Shown one piece after another: positions 1 to 11,236 of a stretch of 64,000 nucleotides of DNA. The DNA comes from Petrosia ficiformis. Taxonomy: Eukaryota > Porifera > Demospongiae > Haplosclerida > Petrosiidae. The notes beneath the pieces were generated by a model. It was not told where the DNA came from. It was given only the letters and a program-made list of their open reading frames with translations, and did no database searches. Position 1 is the stretch's first letter. Every line of letters starts with the position of its first letter. A program made the position numbers and the translations under genes. The stretch spans positions 4,803,926 to 4,867,925 of the forward strand of contig OX345651.1 of the NCBI GenBank assembly GCA_947044365.1, in the 5' to 3' direction.

Positions 1-2
1 AG

Positions 3-302
3 TTCTTCTTCTTTGCAGCTGCCATTGTGGCTGTCTGTATTCTCTTTGCTGTAATGTCTTATTTTTATAAATACATTGATCCTGCCAAGCTGTTAGCTAA
101 TCAGACGGATTACAACCCTAAATTTGAAGAAAGTGGAGGTAACAATGCTTCTGTGATACCAGAAAACAGTCCTCTAATCTATCGATCCCCTTACAATGGA
201 GATGAGAATGTTATGAGTGATTTTGAACCAGAAACTCACACACCTGTTGATCCAAAGCTTGACTTGTCTGTAAAAGAAACTGATTCTGAAAGCAAGTTTT
301 AG
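3..302 (+). CDS. 3' end of a plus-strand transmembrane protein gene (partial)
   Basis: An open frame runs from the window edge (frame of base 3) to a TAA at 300-302. It reads as a hydrophobic TM stretch (FFFFAAAIVAVCILFAVMSY) followed by a cytoplasmic tail of about 75 residues with acidic and Asn/Ser-rich sequence and tyrosines in YNPKF, LIYRSPY. The frame is open to base 3, but the pyrimidine run ending in AG at 17-18 could be a splice acceptor, so the last exon may begin at 19. It is the only likely real gene on the plus strand and converges on the minus-strand array, so it probably marks the array border. I do not recognise the family. The tail does not resemble the tails of the array. Confidence 0.55.
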   Translation, partial: FFFFAAAIVAVCILFAVMSYFYKYIDPAKLLANQTDYNPKFEESGGNNASVIPENSPLIYRSPYNGDENVMSDFEPETHTPVDPKLDLSVKETDSESKF

Positions 303-618
303 TTTGGCTAATCTCGCTGAAATTTTTAATCGCTAATTGAGTCTCATAATTATGATCATATAGATGTAATAATTGCAATGATATGAAGTATTATTGTAAT
401 ATATGTCTATATATAAATGATTACAAAAAAAAATACACACATACTGGTTTGATTATAATATAATTATATAATATAATTTCTGGAGTGATTTTTAAAATAT
501 GCTACATCTTTTTTTTAATGCTTATATGATTATATACATGTATATATATATATATATATATATGCTATTTTATAATTAATAATTCTTTGTACATTCTCAT
601 TAAAGGGGTTCTCTTTTG
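303..618. other. Spacer between convergent genes
   Basis: AT-rich 3' flanking DNA between the plus-strand gene end and the G1 stop. It contains a (TA)n run at about 539-562. I see no coding potential on either strand. Confidence 0.6.
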
Positions 619-3600
619 TTAAATATACATTCCAAGACCCAGTGGTGCTTGCATATACGTGGGATTCCATTCGTAATCCCATTTTTCTTTGGTGAACACA
701 ATCTTTATTGTGTCGTCCTCTTCCTGTTCAGTTCTCACTAAATCAGTTGGTATATAAGTATATTTGGACTGTGTATCATCTACCATGGTATCTTCCTCAG
801 ATGAAGAACCTCTTTCACTCTCATATTGAAAGCTTAGTTTATTGTATGGTCCTGTTGGCTGATCTAACAAGTTATATGCACCTCCAAACCAATTTGAGGA
901 GTTTCTAGAATGATCTAGTTTACTGTAATGTCGATTAGGGCTGTTGAGAGAAGAGTCGGGGTCCTCTGGATTGGTAGGTGTGTTTGTTCCTAAACATTCA
1001 GATTCTCTCGATCCACTATAATCGGTTTCACTTGTTGAAGTGGGAACTGCTAATAGCAGAGGAGGAGGAAGTGGAAGGGAAGGAAAAGGTTTTGAATCTT
1101 CATTTAAAAGTTTCTCAGCAGGTTTTGTAGATGTTTTATAACAATTACTCTTAGATTCCATTGATGCAACGAATGTATCGCTAATTGTTGAATAACGATG
1201 ATCTATTGGAGGTGTCATTTCAGGTTGTGTATCAATTACGCCTCTATTATTTTCACTGAAATGATTAAGTTCATAAGGCGTTTGAAGGGTAGTCCCATCT
1301 GGAAACCCACGACTGTCATCCAAGAGATGTTTTGCAGAAGATCTATAGAAATGGTGAAGTGATACTAAATATTCATATATTATAATTATTATAAACATTG
1401 GCTGTCAGAAAAGAAGCACTCTATCATTAAATTGTAATGTTTACAAACTACAATCAAATTAATTAAAATTAATTACACATAAAAGGCATATATTATGCTC
1501 TAATCACTTTAAATTTAATACCAAGTTAATACAGAAACCTACCAGGACTCCCGGCCCTGTTAGGCTGATGGGGCTTCCTGGTAAAATATTTTGCAAAAAA
1601 ATTGTGATTATATATAATAGCAAATCAGTCTAACCTTACTGAAGACATTCTATAGAAATTGCTATCTCTATTCCCACCTGTTAAAAAAAGATTTTAAAAT
1701 AATGCATTTTGTTGTGATATATATCGTTAGGTAAAGGGGAGGGGCCATTAATAATACAAGTGGTGTCACATGACCAGATAAACCTAATGAAGGATTTTGA
1801 TGTACCCATGGTTGTCAAGAACTAGGATGTAGTTATAATTATGCTACTATCAAAAACCACATATTTACAAGAATGCTGCTACTAGTCTCATCCCCAGACT
1901 CCACCCCTTTTTGAGATCAAATGGTGGAGAGGAGTCTGGGGACGAGACTATGCTGCTACCAGAAATGGATGATTCGTTATATACTATGTAATTTATCTGT
2001 ATTGTGATACAAACGCATGTGTTTATGCTTTTGTAAATGCTATCTTGATGTTATCATCAACTACACCCTTCCCTGCTAGGTATATTTGGCTGGCTCTATA
2101 AGATTATGTTATGTTTAGTTGCAAACATCATCCATACATGTATCCCTAAAGTTGTTTGATGTGGCCACAATATATTGTTCTGTTATAATTGAATATATTA
2201 CATAATGTAACATGATATGCTGACTGATGTTGATGAGTGCATAGTACTAAGGTGTATTGCTAATTGTGTGGGCTTTCATCCATATATGAATGATTATCGT
2301 GGGTGGGAATTCATTTGGAAGTCTAGTGGTTAATTAGTCAGTTAATTACATTATAATACTAAATTAGTGTTTCTTGTATTGGTGGATAATTTAATCAATT
2401 AGTGAAAGTCTTGCTGTGCCAGGATAAACATTTTCTCACAACAGAGAGGAAATGCCCATCATACCCACTCTCTGTTGACAATTAAAGACATTTGTTGATC
2501 ATATCAACTCGATATATAAACACAATTAAAGTGTGCTTACTTTCAACTTTTGTTTTTCTTGGCCTGGGTCTCTTCCATGTAAGTAGAACAATAATCACTA
2601 CTAATAGCACTATGACTAATATCAGCATCACTATTAACATACACACGGCTAATATTAACAGGTCTGATCCATCATCATTCGATTGTCCTTCAACTGGTGT
2701 TTGAGAGGCTAATGGATTTGTAGTAGATGTTGTGTCAGCGAACATTATAGTTGTAGTGTGTGTTGTGATTGGTTCACTGGTTGACATCACAGGTGTATTG
2801 GTCAGGGGACTATTGATCAATGACACAACCGATGATATTGGTGGTACACGGGTTGATGGTATTGCTACAATAGTTGATGTAGTTGATATTGATACACTGG
2901 GTGATATAAGTATACTGGTTGATGATATTGGTACACTGGCCATGGGTGATGTAAACATACTAGTTGATGACGTTGGTACGCTAGTTAATGTAGGTATACT
3001 GATTGGTATACTAGTTGATAATGGTACACTGGATAATGGTAAAATTGTACTGGTTGATGTCACAGGTATACTGGTTACTATTGTATTAACACTGTTTGGA
3101 GAGGGTGACTCTATTAAAATTATAAATAATTGTTAATATTTATTAACTTCATAATATATATACAAACCTATTGTATGACTTGATGATGTAGCTACTGGTG
3201 GAGATTCTGATAACATCATTCCAGCAGGTCCACTTAATGAGGGACTTAGAGGTTGATTTGTAGTTGTCATGACAACTGGCATTGATGTTGTGATAGTAGG
3301 AGGACTGGTTGGTGGTTGGTCTTCACATACAGAAACAACGTTATCAAATTTGGCATCAGAACAAGTATTCAATTGATTGTCGTATTCTTCAGGTCTTAGT
3401 ATAGTGATTCCATCACTGTACACACCTGTTGGCATTCCATTAACAATTACTTGACACCAGTAGTCACCCAACATGTTATCAGTAAATCCATGATTTATTA
3501 ATTGTCCACCAAAATAACTTGTCTCACTTTCAATACCTGATGAACGAAACTCTGGTGTACCATGATTTTTAATCGTGTTATTGATATATCTTTGGAACCA

Positions 3601-4060
3601 GTGTACTTCAAACTCATCTGACCCACTCAGTCTTTCTGCTCTACATGAAACTTGTAGTCTCCAGACAGGAGGATTGACTCTAGTATCAAACGGATTACAG
3701 TTTAAATCAGCAGGTGGTTGCCTGATAAACTGAAATGTCGTGCATTGACCTGAATATATATATAAACATGTACATATTATATAATTTATCTTCCTGACTT
3801 GACAATTATATAATATTTGTTATACAACTTTTGGCTCAAGATTCAATTTTACTACATAAAATTCCATAATGGTAAATCTAGTCCAAAAACATCAATTGAA
3901 TTTCATATACAATAATATATAAACTATATATAACTAATAGTGTATTAGTCTTTACAAATAATTCATATATACAAGATTAGTTAACAAACTCACCATAACA
4001 TCTGTGACTACACAGCAAGGTCAATAGTAGCAGAAGTGAAATCAGTTTTTTAAGCACCAT
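619..4060 (-). CDS. G1: type A single-Ig receptor with long YxxL tail
   Basis: Exons on the minus strand, 5' to 3': 4060-3994, 3749-3168, 3110-2541, 1677-1635, 1342-619; total 1986 nt, 661 residues. Residues 1-22 are a signal peptide (MVLKKLISLLLLLTLLCSHR). The Ig exon has the type A framework: QCTTFQF, LNCNPFD, a Cys in VSCRAERL, the core Trp in EVHWFQ and the GDYWC motif, then an extra Cys pair (NTC...SVC). Residues 217-366 are a Ser/Thr/Pro stalk. TM is about 367-395, followed by basic KRPRPRK. The 43-nt linker encodes the SNFYRMSSV segment. The tail (about 240 residues) carries YSTI, YSKL, YNLL, YNKL and YTYI, typical SH2-docking motifs. It is the only type A ectodomain here with a long tail. 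The plasma-membrane signalling role is inferred from architecture. Donors and acceptors all fit GT/AG and phases agree. Confidence 0.8.
1541..1582. repeat. GC-rich hairpin in G1 intron
   Basis: A 42-nt GC-rich island in AT-rich intron DNA. ACCAGGA at the left pairs with TCCTGGT at the right, and an inner CCGGCCC faces GGGGC. It may be a repeat fragment or a structured RNA element. A shorter similar string (GGAGTCCCGGCTG) occurs near 57282 in a G21 intron. Confidence 0.4.
1874..1959. mobile_element. 68-bp miniature inverted-repeat element with 9-bp target duplication
   Basis: Bases 1883-1950 have near-perfect terminal inverted repeats: TAGTCTCATCCCCAGACTCC against GGAGTCTGGGGACGAGACTA. They are flanked by the direct repeat TGCTGCTAC at 1874-1882 and 1951-1959. 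This is the structure of a non-autonomous DNA transposon inserted in the G1 intron. An 8-9 bp duplication suggests a hAT- or Mutator-like source, which is inference. Confidence 0.7.
2800..3070 (-). repeat. Minisatellite encoding the G1 Ser/Thr stalk
   Basis: The stalk exon is made of imperfect units of about 24-30 nt. On the plus strand they read as variants of GTATACTGGTTGATGATATTG and encode runs such as STSILISPSVSIS. The same units appear in the stalk exons of G4 (12451-12672) and G7 (22615-22836) in smaller number. The stalk is therefore longer in G1 (570-nt exon) than in G4 and G7 (222 nt). Such stalks are usually O-glycosylated. Confidence 0.6.
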
Positions 4061-4445
4061 CTTTAGTTCAGCTACTAGTACTGATAGCAATGCAGTCACT
4101 AGAACATCAACAATTATATTCAGGGTGTGTGAATGAGTTTGTGTTGTTGATGTAACATATATGTATTCTACATTTAAATGGCTTTATGACACTATTTGGC
4201 TCCCCTTGTTCAACTGCTTGCTTTACATATTATAATTACATTAGGAATCTGTTGATATTTTAATATGGAGGTGTATCTTTGTGGACAATTAATTTCACTA
4301 AACAATAAAAACAGTTATATAGCATCACACAAAATCATGTACTATTATTAATAAACTATATGCACATTATTATTGGAATACAACACATAATCTACAGCAG
4401 TAATACAGTTTATCCTTAATGTGTGTATTGAGTTGAATATTAAAA
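4061..4445. other. G1 upstream / G2 downstream spacer
   Basis: Non-coding AT-rich spacer. The part at 4070-4270 is repeated almost unchanged upstream of the other type A genes (13630-13840, 16820-16990, 23795-24010), so it probably holds the type A promoter. I cannot place a clear TATA box or start site. Confidence 0.45.
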
Positions 4446-7243
4446 TCAGTTCTTCTTTACTGGTACATAGTTAGGATCTCGTTCATAGTTTCCCAAATGT
4501 CTTGTAGAAGGAGGTACCAGTGGAATAGCCTTGGTGCCACTTGTTTTTGTAACTCCATCATGTGATTCTGAAATGGTTGAATAATCATAATGTTCTAAAT
4601 CTGCTGAGTGCAGGCTATCAGTCTTTACTGATTCAATGGTTGAATATCGAGGATCATCAAATAATTTCTCCAGAGAATGTTTTGAATGTGGAGATTGACG
4701 TAATGGCACCTCCATTGTATTATATACCTCCTTACCAACATATCCTTCGTGATCTAGTTTCCTGTAATCCTGTGTAGATTGTGATTCATTTCCCATTGAA
4801 TAGTGCATTTGATTGTAATCTTGAAGGGGTAGTCTGTCTTGTGGTCGGCTGTGGCAATCACCATCACCTGAGAAGGCTTCCATACTATTATATATTTCTT
4901 TGCTAGAGTTTCCACTACGATCTAGTTTACTGTAATATTGTATAGATGGTGGCTCATTTACCATTGAATAAGGGGTGCTGTAGTGATCATCATGACCCAA
5001 TGTATCTTTGTCAAAGTTTCCACTGCGATCTAGTTTCCTGTAATCCTGTGTAGGTTGTGATTCATTTCCCATTGAATAGTCCAGTTGATTGTAATCTTGA
5101 AGGGGTGGTCTGTCTTGTGGTGAGTGGTGGTGATCACCATGACCCGAGGAGACTTCCATACTGTTATACATTTGTTTGCTAAAGTTTCCACTACGATCTA
5201 GTTTACTGTAATCTTGTATAGGTGGTGGATCATTTACCATTGAATAAGGAGTGCTGTAGTGATCATCATGACCCAATGTATCTGTGTAAATGTTTCCAGT
5301 GCGATCCAGTTTACTGTAATCTTGTATTGGTGATAGTTCCTGCTTCGTTGAATGTTCTAGTTGATTGTACACTTGTGTAGGCAATATGTCTGGCTGTCCT
5401 ATAGTAGTGTAGTGATCGACACGAAGTATACTGTACTCTTCTGTACGAACAGGTTTTATTGATAAAGGTGACGGTTGTCTTAAGGAGCTGTAGCTTTGCT
5501 CAATTGGAACATCAGAATCAACAAAGGTGGTAGTAGATGGAAGAGAAGGTGGATATTTTATTCCAGACCATGGGTTTTCTTGAGTTGGGTTAGGTGGAAA
5601 GGAATCACTGATGGTTGGGTAACGATGGACTAATGGAGGTGTTAGTGCAGTTCCTTGTTGAGTAACATCATTGGAGTTGTTAACAAGAGGACGTGTAGAT
5701 GATCTGTTATATGACATAGGGGAAAAATAGAAGATACAAAATAATATGTACTATGATTTATACATAATTGTGTTAATATGTACTATATAGCTACATATAT
5801 GGATCATAACTCATTTTGTCTGACTCAGCTTACCGCATTAGTGCTAGTATTTATTACCTGAATTACTTTTCTATGGCTCACCTGATTGAAGACATACGAA
5901 GTATATGTCCATTACTATCTGTATATTGTATGTGTATGTGAGAACATTATGTATGTGCGTGTTATGTACATATGTGTATGTACATAATATGTTTATGTGT
6001 GTGTGTAGGTGTATGTGTGTTTTGTACATATGTGTACATGTGTGTATGTACATATATGTGTATGTGTGTGTGTGTCAAAAGGGAATTCATTATGAAGGAT
6101 GTTTATAGTAAATAATTATACTCTACATATAGTTTATTTCTGTATTATGCAGTTTAATACAATACAATACAGTACTACACAAACCTGATTTTCTGTTATT
6201 TTTCCGTCCATTTTTGATACATATCAAAACACCAATTATAATTAGTAGTATTATAATAAGTAAGAACATAGCCCCTCCAATAGAACCAGCTATTATTATT
6301 AATTGTGTATTATCACCACTATTTGACTGACTTGGAACTATACTAGAACTCGGACTGGAACTAGGACTAGAACTAGGACTGGGGGTATCAGAGGAAGAGG
6401 AAAACGAATATGCTTCAGAACTCAAAGTCACTAATTTTTGAATTGATGAACAATCAGACATATCTGTTGCACTTGCTCGTATTACTTGTTCAGTGGTTAT
6501 ATAATTAGTTTCACTAGGAATAAGTTGAGAAAAAGGAGACATATTTTCTGTTAAACTTTTAGTTTTTGATGGTTGACCTATAACGTATTGAGATGAGGAA
6601 GACGTACTCTCTGTTAAACTTAGTTGTACTCCTTCATTCGTTGTTGGATTAGTACGTTGTTGAGATGAAGAGAAGGAAGAGCATAAGGAAATGGAAGATT
6701 GAATACCATCAGCACATTTTGAAGTAGTCACTGTAATGATTCCACTACATGTTGATAGTGTGTCATAATCTTCAGGATCACGTATCACCAGTATATCACT
6801 CTTTCCAAGGTATATATTTGGTTGTGTGCTTGTGACAATCACCTGACACCAGTATTCACCCAACATAGACTCATCAAATGGTGTATTAACCCATTGTCTT
6901 CCGAATTCAACTAATTCTCTGTTAGGAGTTTTTTGAACCTTAACTTGACCAAGATCAATTATTTCATTTTCATTGTTCTTATGAAACCAATGTACATCAA
7001 ACTGATTTGTTCCTGATATTCTTCGTACATCACATGATACTATCAGATGCCATGTAGCTGTCTTTACATCATACGGGTTACAATTGAGTTCAGTTGGTGG
7101 TTGAGAAGTAAATTGAAACTGTATACACTGACCTACATATGATAATAATATAATAAACAGTTATTATAAATACATTTATACTAACCTGATCCTTTCTGAG
7201 TCAGTTTCAAAATTAACAGAATCAAAACCAGCCAGAACTTCAT
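4446..7243 (-). CDS. G2: type B single-Ig receptor with repeat-rich tail I
   Basis: Exons 7243-7186, 7132-6185, 5918-5882, 5703-4446; 2301 nt, 766 residues. Signal peptide 1-19 (MKFWLVLILLILKLTQKGS). The second exon encodes the type B Ig domain (GQCIQFQF, LNCNPYD, Cys in IVSCDVRR, Trp in FDVHWFHKNN, LGEYWCQV), the Cys pair (TCSG...KCAD), a Ser-rich stalk and a TM at about 297-325. The 37-nt linker gives DSNGHILRMSSI. The tail of about 420 residues holds two copies of a 92-residue unit with YSKL, YNQL, YRKL and YSTPYSM, then FDDPRYSTI and an invariant C-terminus ending YVPVKKN. Its closest paralog is G6 (tail exon of equal length), then G8 (one more unit). Tyrosine-dependent signalling is inferred. 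Confidence 0.82.
5925..6080. repeat. TG-rich microsatellite in G2 intron
   Basis: Imperfect TGTATGTGTG / GTACATATG repeats between the linker and Ig exons. The same repeat sits at the same place in G6 (about 18670-18820) and G8 (about 25940-26090) with different lengths, so it predates the duplications. Confidence 0.75.
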
Positions 7244-7306
7244 CTTGTAGTTGTAGAATAGCTTGCAGAATGTGTGTCACACAGGAAAATATTGTACTTG
7301 TTGTAC

Positions 7307-7322
7307 TAGTATATATGTATAG
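7307..7322 (-). promoter_or_regulatory. Putative TATA-type core promoter of G2
   Basis: On the minus strand an ACTATACATATATACTAG-like element lies about 65-80 bp before the ATG. It sits in a block that is conserved upstream of G2, G3, G8 and G9. Conservation in recent duplicates is weak proof, and no start site can be read from sequence. Confidence 0.35.
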
Positions 7323-7751
7323 TGTTTGATGTGGCTTCTGATTGTTATTTTTGGGTATTATATACTATCACATTTGTGTGTATGAATCCACAAAACTAAC
7401 TAATAGACTGGACATCACGCTACAACATTTCACCCAATCCATAAAGAGCAAAACAGTTATAATCATTACTTCCATTATGAATCTAAAAACAATAAGCCTA
7501 GTATATTGTATAGACATGTTTATTATTATAATATATATATATCCTGATATGGCAAAATCTCAAAGTAATCACAGATAGAAAACCACAGCATCACAAACTA
7601 CAAGACTACAACACTCACCTGGTCCAAACTCAATAGAAGCTACACACAGCTACATATACATACATAGAATATAATACTTGTATATACATCACACTTAATT
7701 ATAGAATGTAAGTAAGAAACTAGTTCATTCAAATGTAATAAAATTAATCAG

Positions 7752-8126
7752 ATCTTCATTTGACGTCGTTTTGATTTAGGTGTGTAACCTGGGTCTCGTT
7801 CATAATTTCCTGAAGATTTGAATTTTAATGATTTGGCAGAGGAGGATTGTTCACAACTTAACTCCACCCATTTCTGTAGCTTCATTGTAAGACTGCTGTG
7901 ATCTTAAATCTGTTGAATATTCATAATGTTTCAAACTTTGCTATCACTAAGCAATTATTGATCCCACCAGTGGATATGAGTGACATTTCAAAAGGTTTAT
8001 GTTAAACTTTGCTGACATTTTCAAGATTACTGTTAAAAGTTGTGATTCATTGAAACTAATGAGCTAATTAATTGTATTCTTCATGAGGTGGTCTCACTGG
8101 TCTGTTGGTGTCATGTCACAGTTTGA
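7752..8126 (-). pseudogene. Broken copy of a type III receptor tail exon
   Basis: Minus-strand similarity to the 3' half of the intact G10 tail exon (29851-30997). It includes HYEYSTDLRSQQSY and EATEMGG, then a premature stop and a run of indels toward the 5' side. The match resumes at 8537-8580, beyond the transposon. No other exon of that gene remains. Similar fossils lie at 14370-14765, 20532-20960 and about 27690-27830, always just upstream of the spacer leading into the next receptor. Confidence 0.7.
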
Positions 8127-8536
8127 GGGCTGATTCTAAAACGCGGAACGGAATGCAAAACGGAACGGAAACGGAATGATATTTTTGGGCGTGGCACGTT
8201 GCATTTTGTTACCTGTTTCTGTAGAAGTGTGTCAATGGTATAGTTAGGACGAAAATTGTGTAACTTTGTCGTCGAATGGCATGCTAATTCATCGAGTGGA
8301 AACAACATGGATGATATCCCTAACGATCCCAGGGCCTAAACTGGTTTGCCAGGTACAGCACTGGGGAGCCACCTTTATCCTAATTTTGGCACTATTCACC
8401 CCTCATAGGCTTGTCTTCGTCCTTTTAGACAGCGGCGAGTTGTCACTTGGTGTCGATGTCATACGTGCCACGCCCCAAAATATCTTTCCGTTCCGTTTTG
8501 CATTCCGTTACGCGTTTTAGAATCAGCCCAGTTTGA
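8119..8536. mobile_element. 402-bp MITE with about 65-bp inverted termini and 8-bp target duplication
   Basis: Element 8127-8528 begins GGGCTGATTCTAAAACGCG and ends with the inverse, CGCGTTTTAGAATCAGCC. The inverted termini extend about 65 bp each, through GGAACGGAATGCAAAACGG and GGGCGTGGCACG. The direct repeat CAGTTTGA flanks it at 8119-8126 and 8529-8536. The interior is more GC-rich than the surroundings and has no transposase. The paralogous place near 14733-14745 (GCAGTTTGACC) is an empty site. An 8-bp duplication suggests a hAT-type mobiliser (inference). Confidence 0.85.
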
Positions 8537-8813
8537 CAGAGTATTAATTATCATAAATATGTAATGCAAAATAATCGATCCAATTTGTCAGTCACTGAAT
8601 TAATAATTCATTCAGTGACTCAATATTCAGAGAATATTGTACTTATTGATCTGTTCACGTACTGAAAATTAAAACTATTATGAATGAAGCTATAGATAAG
8701 ACACACACTTTTATAATTTATGCATGTTAATAATATTATAAATATTAAATTTTATAACTACAGCAAAGCTAACTTCACTTGTAGTATTTACAAAGTAGTT
8801 TGTGTAATATATT

Positions 8814-10172
8814 CTATTTCGTTAAAGTTGTATAGATGTTATCAAAGGTTTGTTTAGTACAATCTAATGATTGATATCTCTCCTCTTGTGTTGTGATTAA
8901 AGTTGTATAGTTGTTATCAGAGGTTTGTTTAGTACAATCCAATGATTGATATCTCTCCTCTTGTGTTGTGACTATCTCTTTATTAATTACACTGTAGTAG
9001 TGACTGTTATCACTCACAGGGGTTCTGGTAATATTATTAGACTCATCTAGAATGGTCACATATTCAACTGGTTCCACTGGAGTAATTGTTTTCAACCTGT
9101 AATACAAATATATGTTCATCTATTAAGAGACGTACATTATTATTGTAACTCACTGATTACAAGGGTCTGATGATTTTATATCCTCAGGAGTTACTGTATA
9201 TATTCCACATACATAAAAAATGATAAATTATACATAAGGTTATTATTAACTTACCATAATATATTGTATCTTCAATATTTTTCTTTCTTTTAATACAAAG
9301 AATCACGAGACAAGAAATGACTAACAATACTCCTAACATCATTATTATTATAAATACTATTATAATAACAATATAGTAACTTGCTAATCCACTGTCATTA
9401 CTTTTCACAGGAGAGTTGGAGGGAGTGTTAATTTGTATTGAAGAATATGTTTTTATGTTAGAAGACATATTCTCTGTTGCACTTGTAGTTGTTGTTTGTT
9501 GAGATATAAGATGTTGAGATAAGAAAGACATACTCTCCGTTGAACTTATAATTAGTTGCACTTCTCCAGTTGTAGTACAGGAAGAGCTTGAGGAAACACA
9601 CAAAGAAGATTGAATACCATCAGCACATTTTGAAGTAGGCACTGAAATGATCCCGCTACATCTTGGTAGTTCTGTGTCATAATCTTCAGGATCACGTATC
9701 ATCAGTATATCACTCTTTCCAAGGTATATATTTGGTTGTGTGCTTGTGACAATCACCTGACACCAGTATTCACCCAACATAGACTCATCAAATGGTATAT
9801 TATTATCTCTCCGTTGTGTTCCGAATACAACTAATTCTCTGTTAGGAGTTTCTCCTTGAACCTCAACTTGACCAAGATCAATTATTTCATTTTGATTGTT
9901 CTTATGAAACCAATGTACATCAAACTGATCTGTTCCTGATATTCTTTGTACACCACATGATACTTGTAGATTCCATACTGCAGGATCTACTCTCACATCA
10001 TATGGGTTACAATTGAGTTCAGTTGGTGGTTGAGAAGTAAATTGAAACTGTATACACTGACCTACATATGATAATAATATAATAAACAGTTATTATAAAT
10101 ACATTTATACTAACCTGATCCTTTCTGAGTCAGTTTCAAAATTAACAGAATCAAAACCAGACAGATCATCAT
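8814..10172 (-). CDS. G3: type B single-Ig receptor with short ITAM-like tail
   Basis: Exons 10172-10115, 10061-9255, 9193-9154, 9096-8814; 1188 nt, 395 residues. Signal peptide 1-19 (MMICLVLILLILKLTQKGS). The Ig domain has the core Trp (FDVHWFHKNN) and GEYWCQV, then the CSG...KCAD Cys pair and a Ser/Thr stalk. TM is about 249-276, followed by KRKKNIEDTIYY. The linker gives TPEDIKSSDPCNQ. The tail has an ITIM-like VEYVTI, then HYYSVI and two copies of the 25-residue module. In each module YQSL and YTTL are 10 residues apart; modules follow each other with 7 residues between tyrosine motifs. The ligand is unknown. Receptor signalling is inferred from the tyrosine motifs. Confidence 0.82.
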
Positions 10173-11236
10173 CCTGTAGTTGTAGAATAGCTTGCAGAAT
10201 GTGTGTCACACAGGAAAATATTGTACTTGTTGTACTAGTATATATGTATAGTGTTTGATGTGGCTTCTGATTGTTATTTTTGGGTATTATATACTATCAC
10301 ACACCTGTGATTTGTGTGTATGAATCCACAAAACTAACTAATAGACCAGACATCATGCTACAACATTTCACCCACTACCAATCCCATAAAGAGTAAAACG
10401 GTTATAATCATTACTTCCATTATGAATCTAAAAATAGTATATTGTATAGACATGTTTACTATTATTATATATATATCCTGATATGGCAAAACTTCAAAGT
10501 GATCACAGATAGAAAACCACAGCAACACAACTACAACACTCAATAGGAGAAGCTACACACAGCTACTTATAATATATAAACGTTACAATATATAGTAGTT
10601 AAAATAATCATTTTATTGGTTAGTACAGTTGCATGGAATAGCATGAGTTTCCATTTAGTTTGTTAATGTCATAGAGGGGAAATGTTGTAGCTTCATTCAT
10701 GATGTTACTACAACATAATATCCACTGAGTATTGAAAGGTATAAATTAAATTATGTGTTTACGGGTTTACAAACCCTTTTGATCGCCGGATACAATTACA
10801 TGTACTTTAGTATAAAATATACTGACATGAAATATGAATAGACAGTACCCTAAAATTATAGTACTTCAACTATAATTAGTACAAAGTACTTGTGGTATAA
10901 GATGTATGTATCCTGAACAATCAACCAATTGTTTAATCCTTGCTTGCAACTCTACTAACCACTAAATTAGTTATTTTAACTATTTTGTTTTTACAGTATA
11001 CTGATGATTCAATCAGTATTTAGTATTAATAATCCATCCAGTGACTCAATGTTGGGTGAATGTGTATTTATGATCTGTTTGTATACTGAAAATTAAAATT
11101 ATAAAGAATGATGCTATAGACAAGTATACCATATGTACAAATGTACACATATGGATTTTGTGCATGTTAATGAAGTATACAACTACAGCAAAGCTAACTT
11201 GTAATATTTATTACAAATGTTTGTGTATAAGTTCTA
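10173..11236. other. Spacer between G3 and G4
   Basis: 10173-10560 is the conserved type B upstream block. 10590-11236 matches 20990-21640 downstream of G7 almost base for base, including the string GATCGCCGGATACAATTACA. No open frame here is conserved between the copies. Confidence 0.6.
10237..10252 (-). promoter_or_regulatory. Putative TATA-type core promoter of G3
   Basis: The same TATA-like string as upstream of G2, about 65-80 bp before the G3 ATG, in the shared upstream block. Based on paralog conservation only. Confidence 0.35.

Noticed and set aside
1541..1582. tRNA gene or transcription terminator
   Set aside because: No cloverleaf, A/B box or anticodon arm; a single hairpin in an intron is more likely a repeat piece.
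2732..3136. Plus-strand 134-codon frame rich in Val, Gly, Asp
   Set aside because: Antisense of the G1 stalk minisatellite.
8111..8520. Open frames of 65 and 84 codons on both strands
   Set aside because: They lie within the MITE and its inverted ends; there is no transposase similarity and no gene structure.
10358..10543. Hydrophobic MEVMIITVLLF-like peptide seen in several type B upstream blocks
   Set aside because: It resembles a signal peptide, but the frame after it is not conserved between copies, no matching donor fits the next exon, and a proper signal exon follows nearer the Ig exon.
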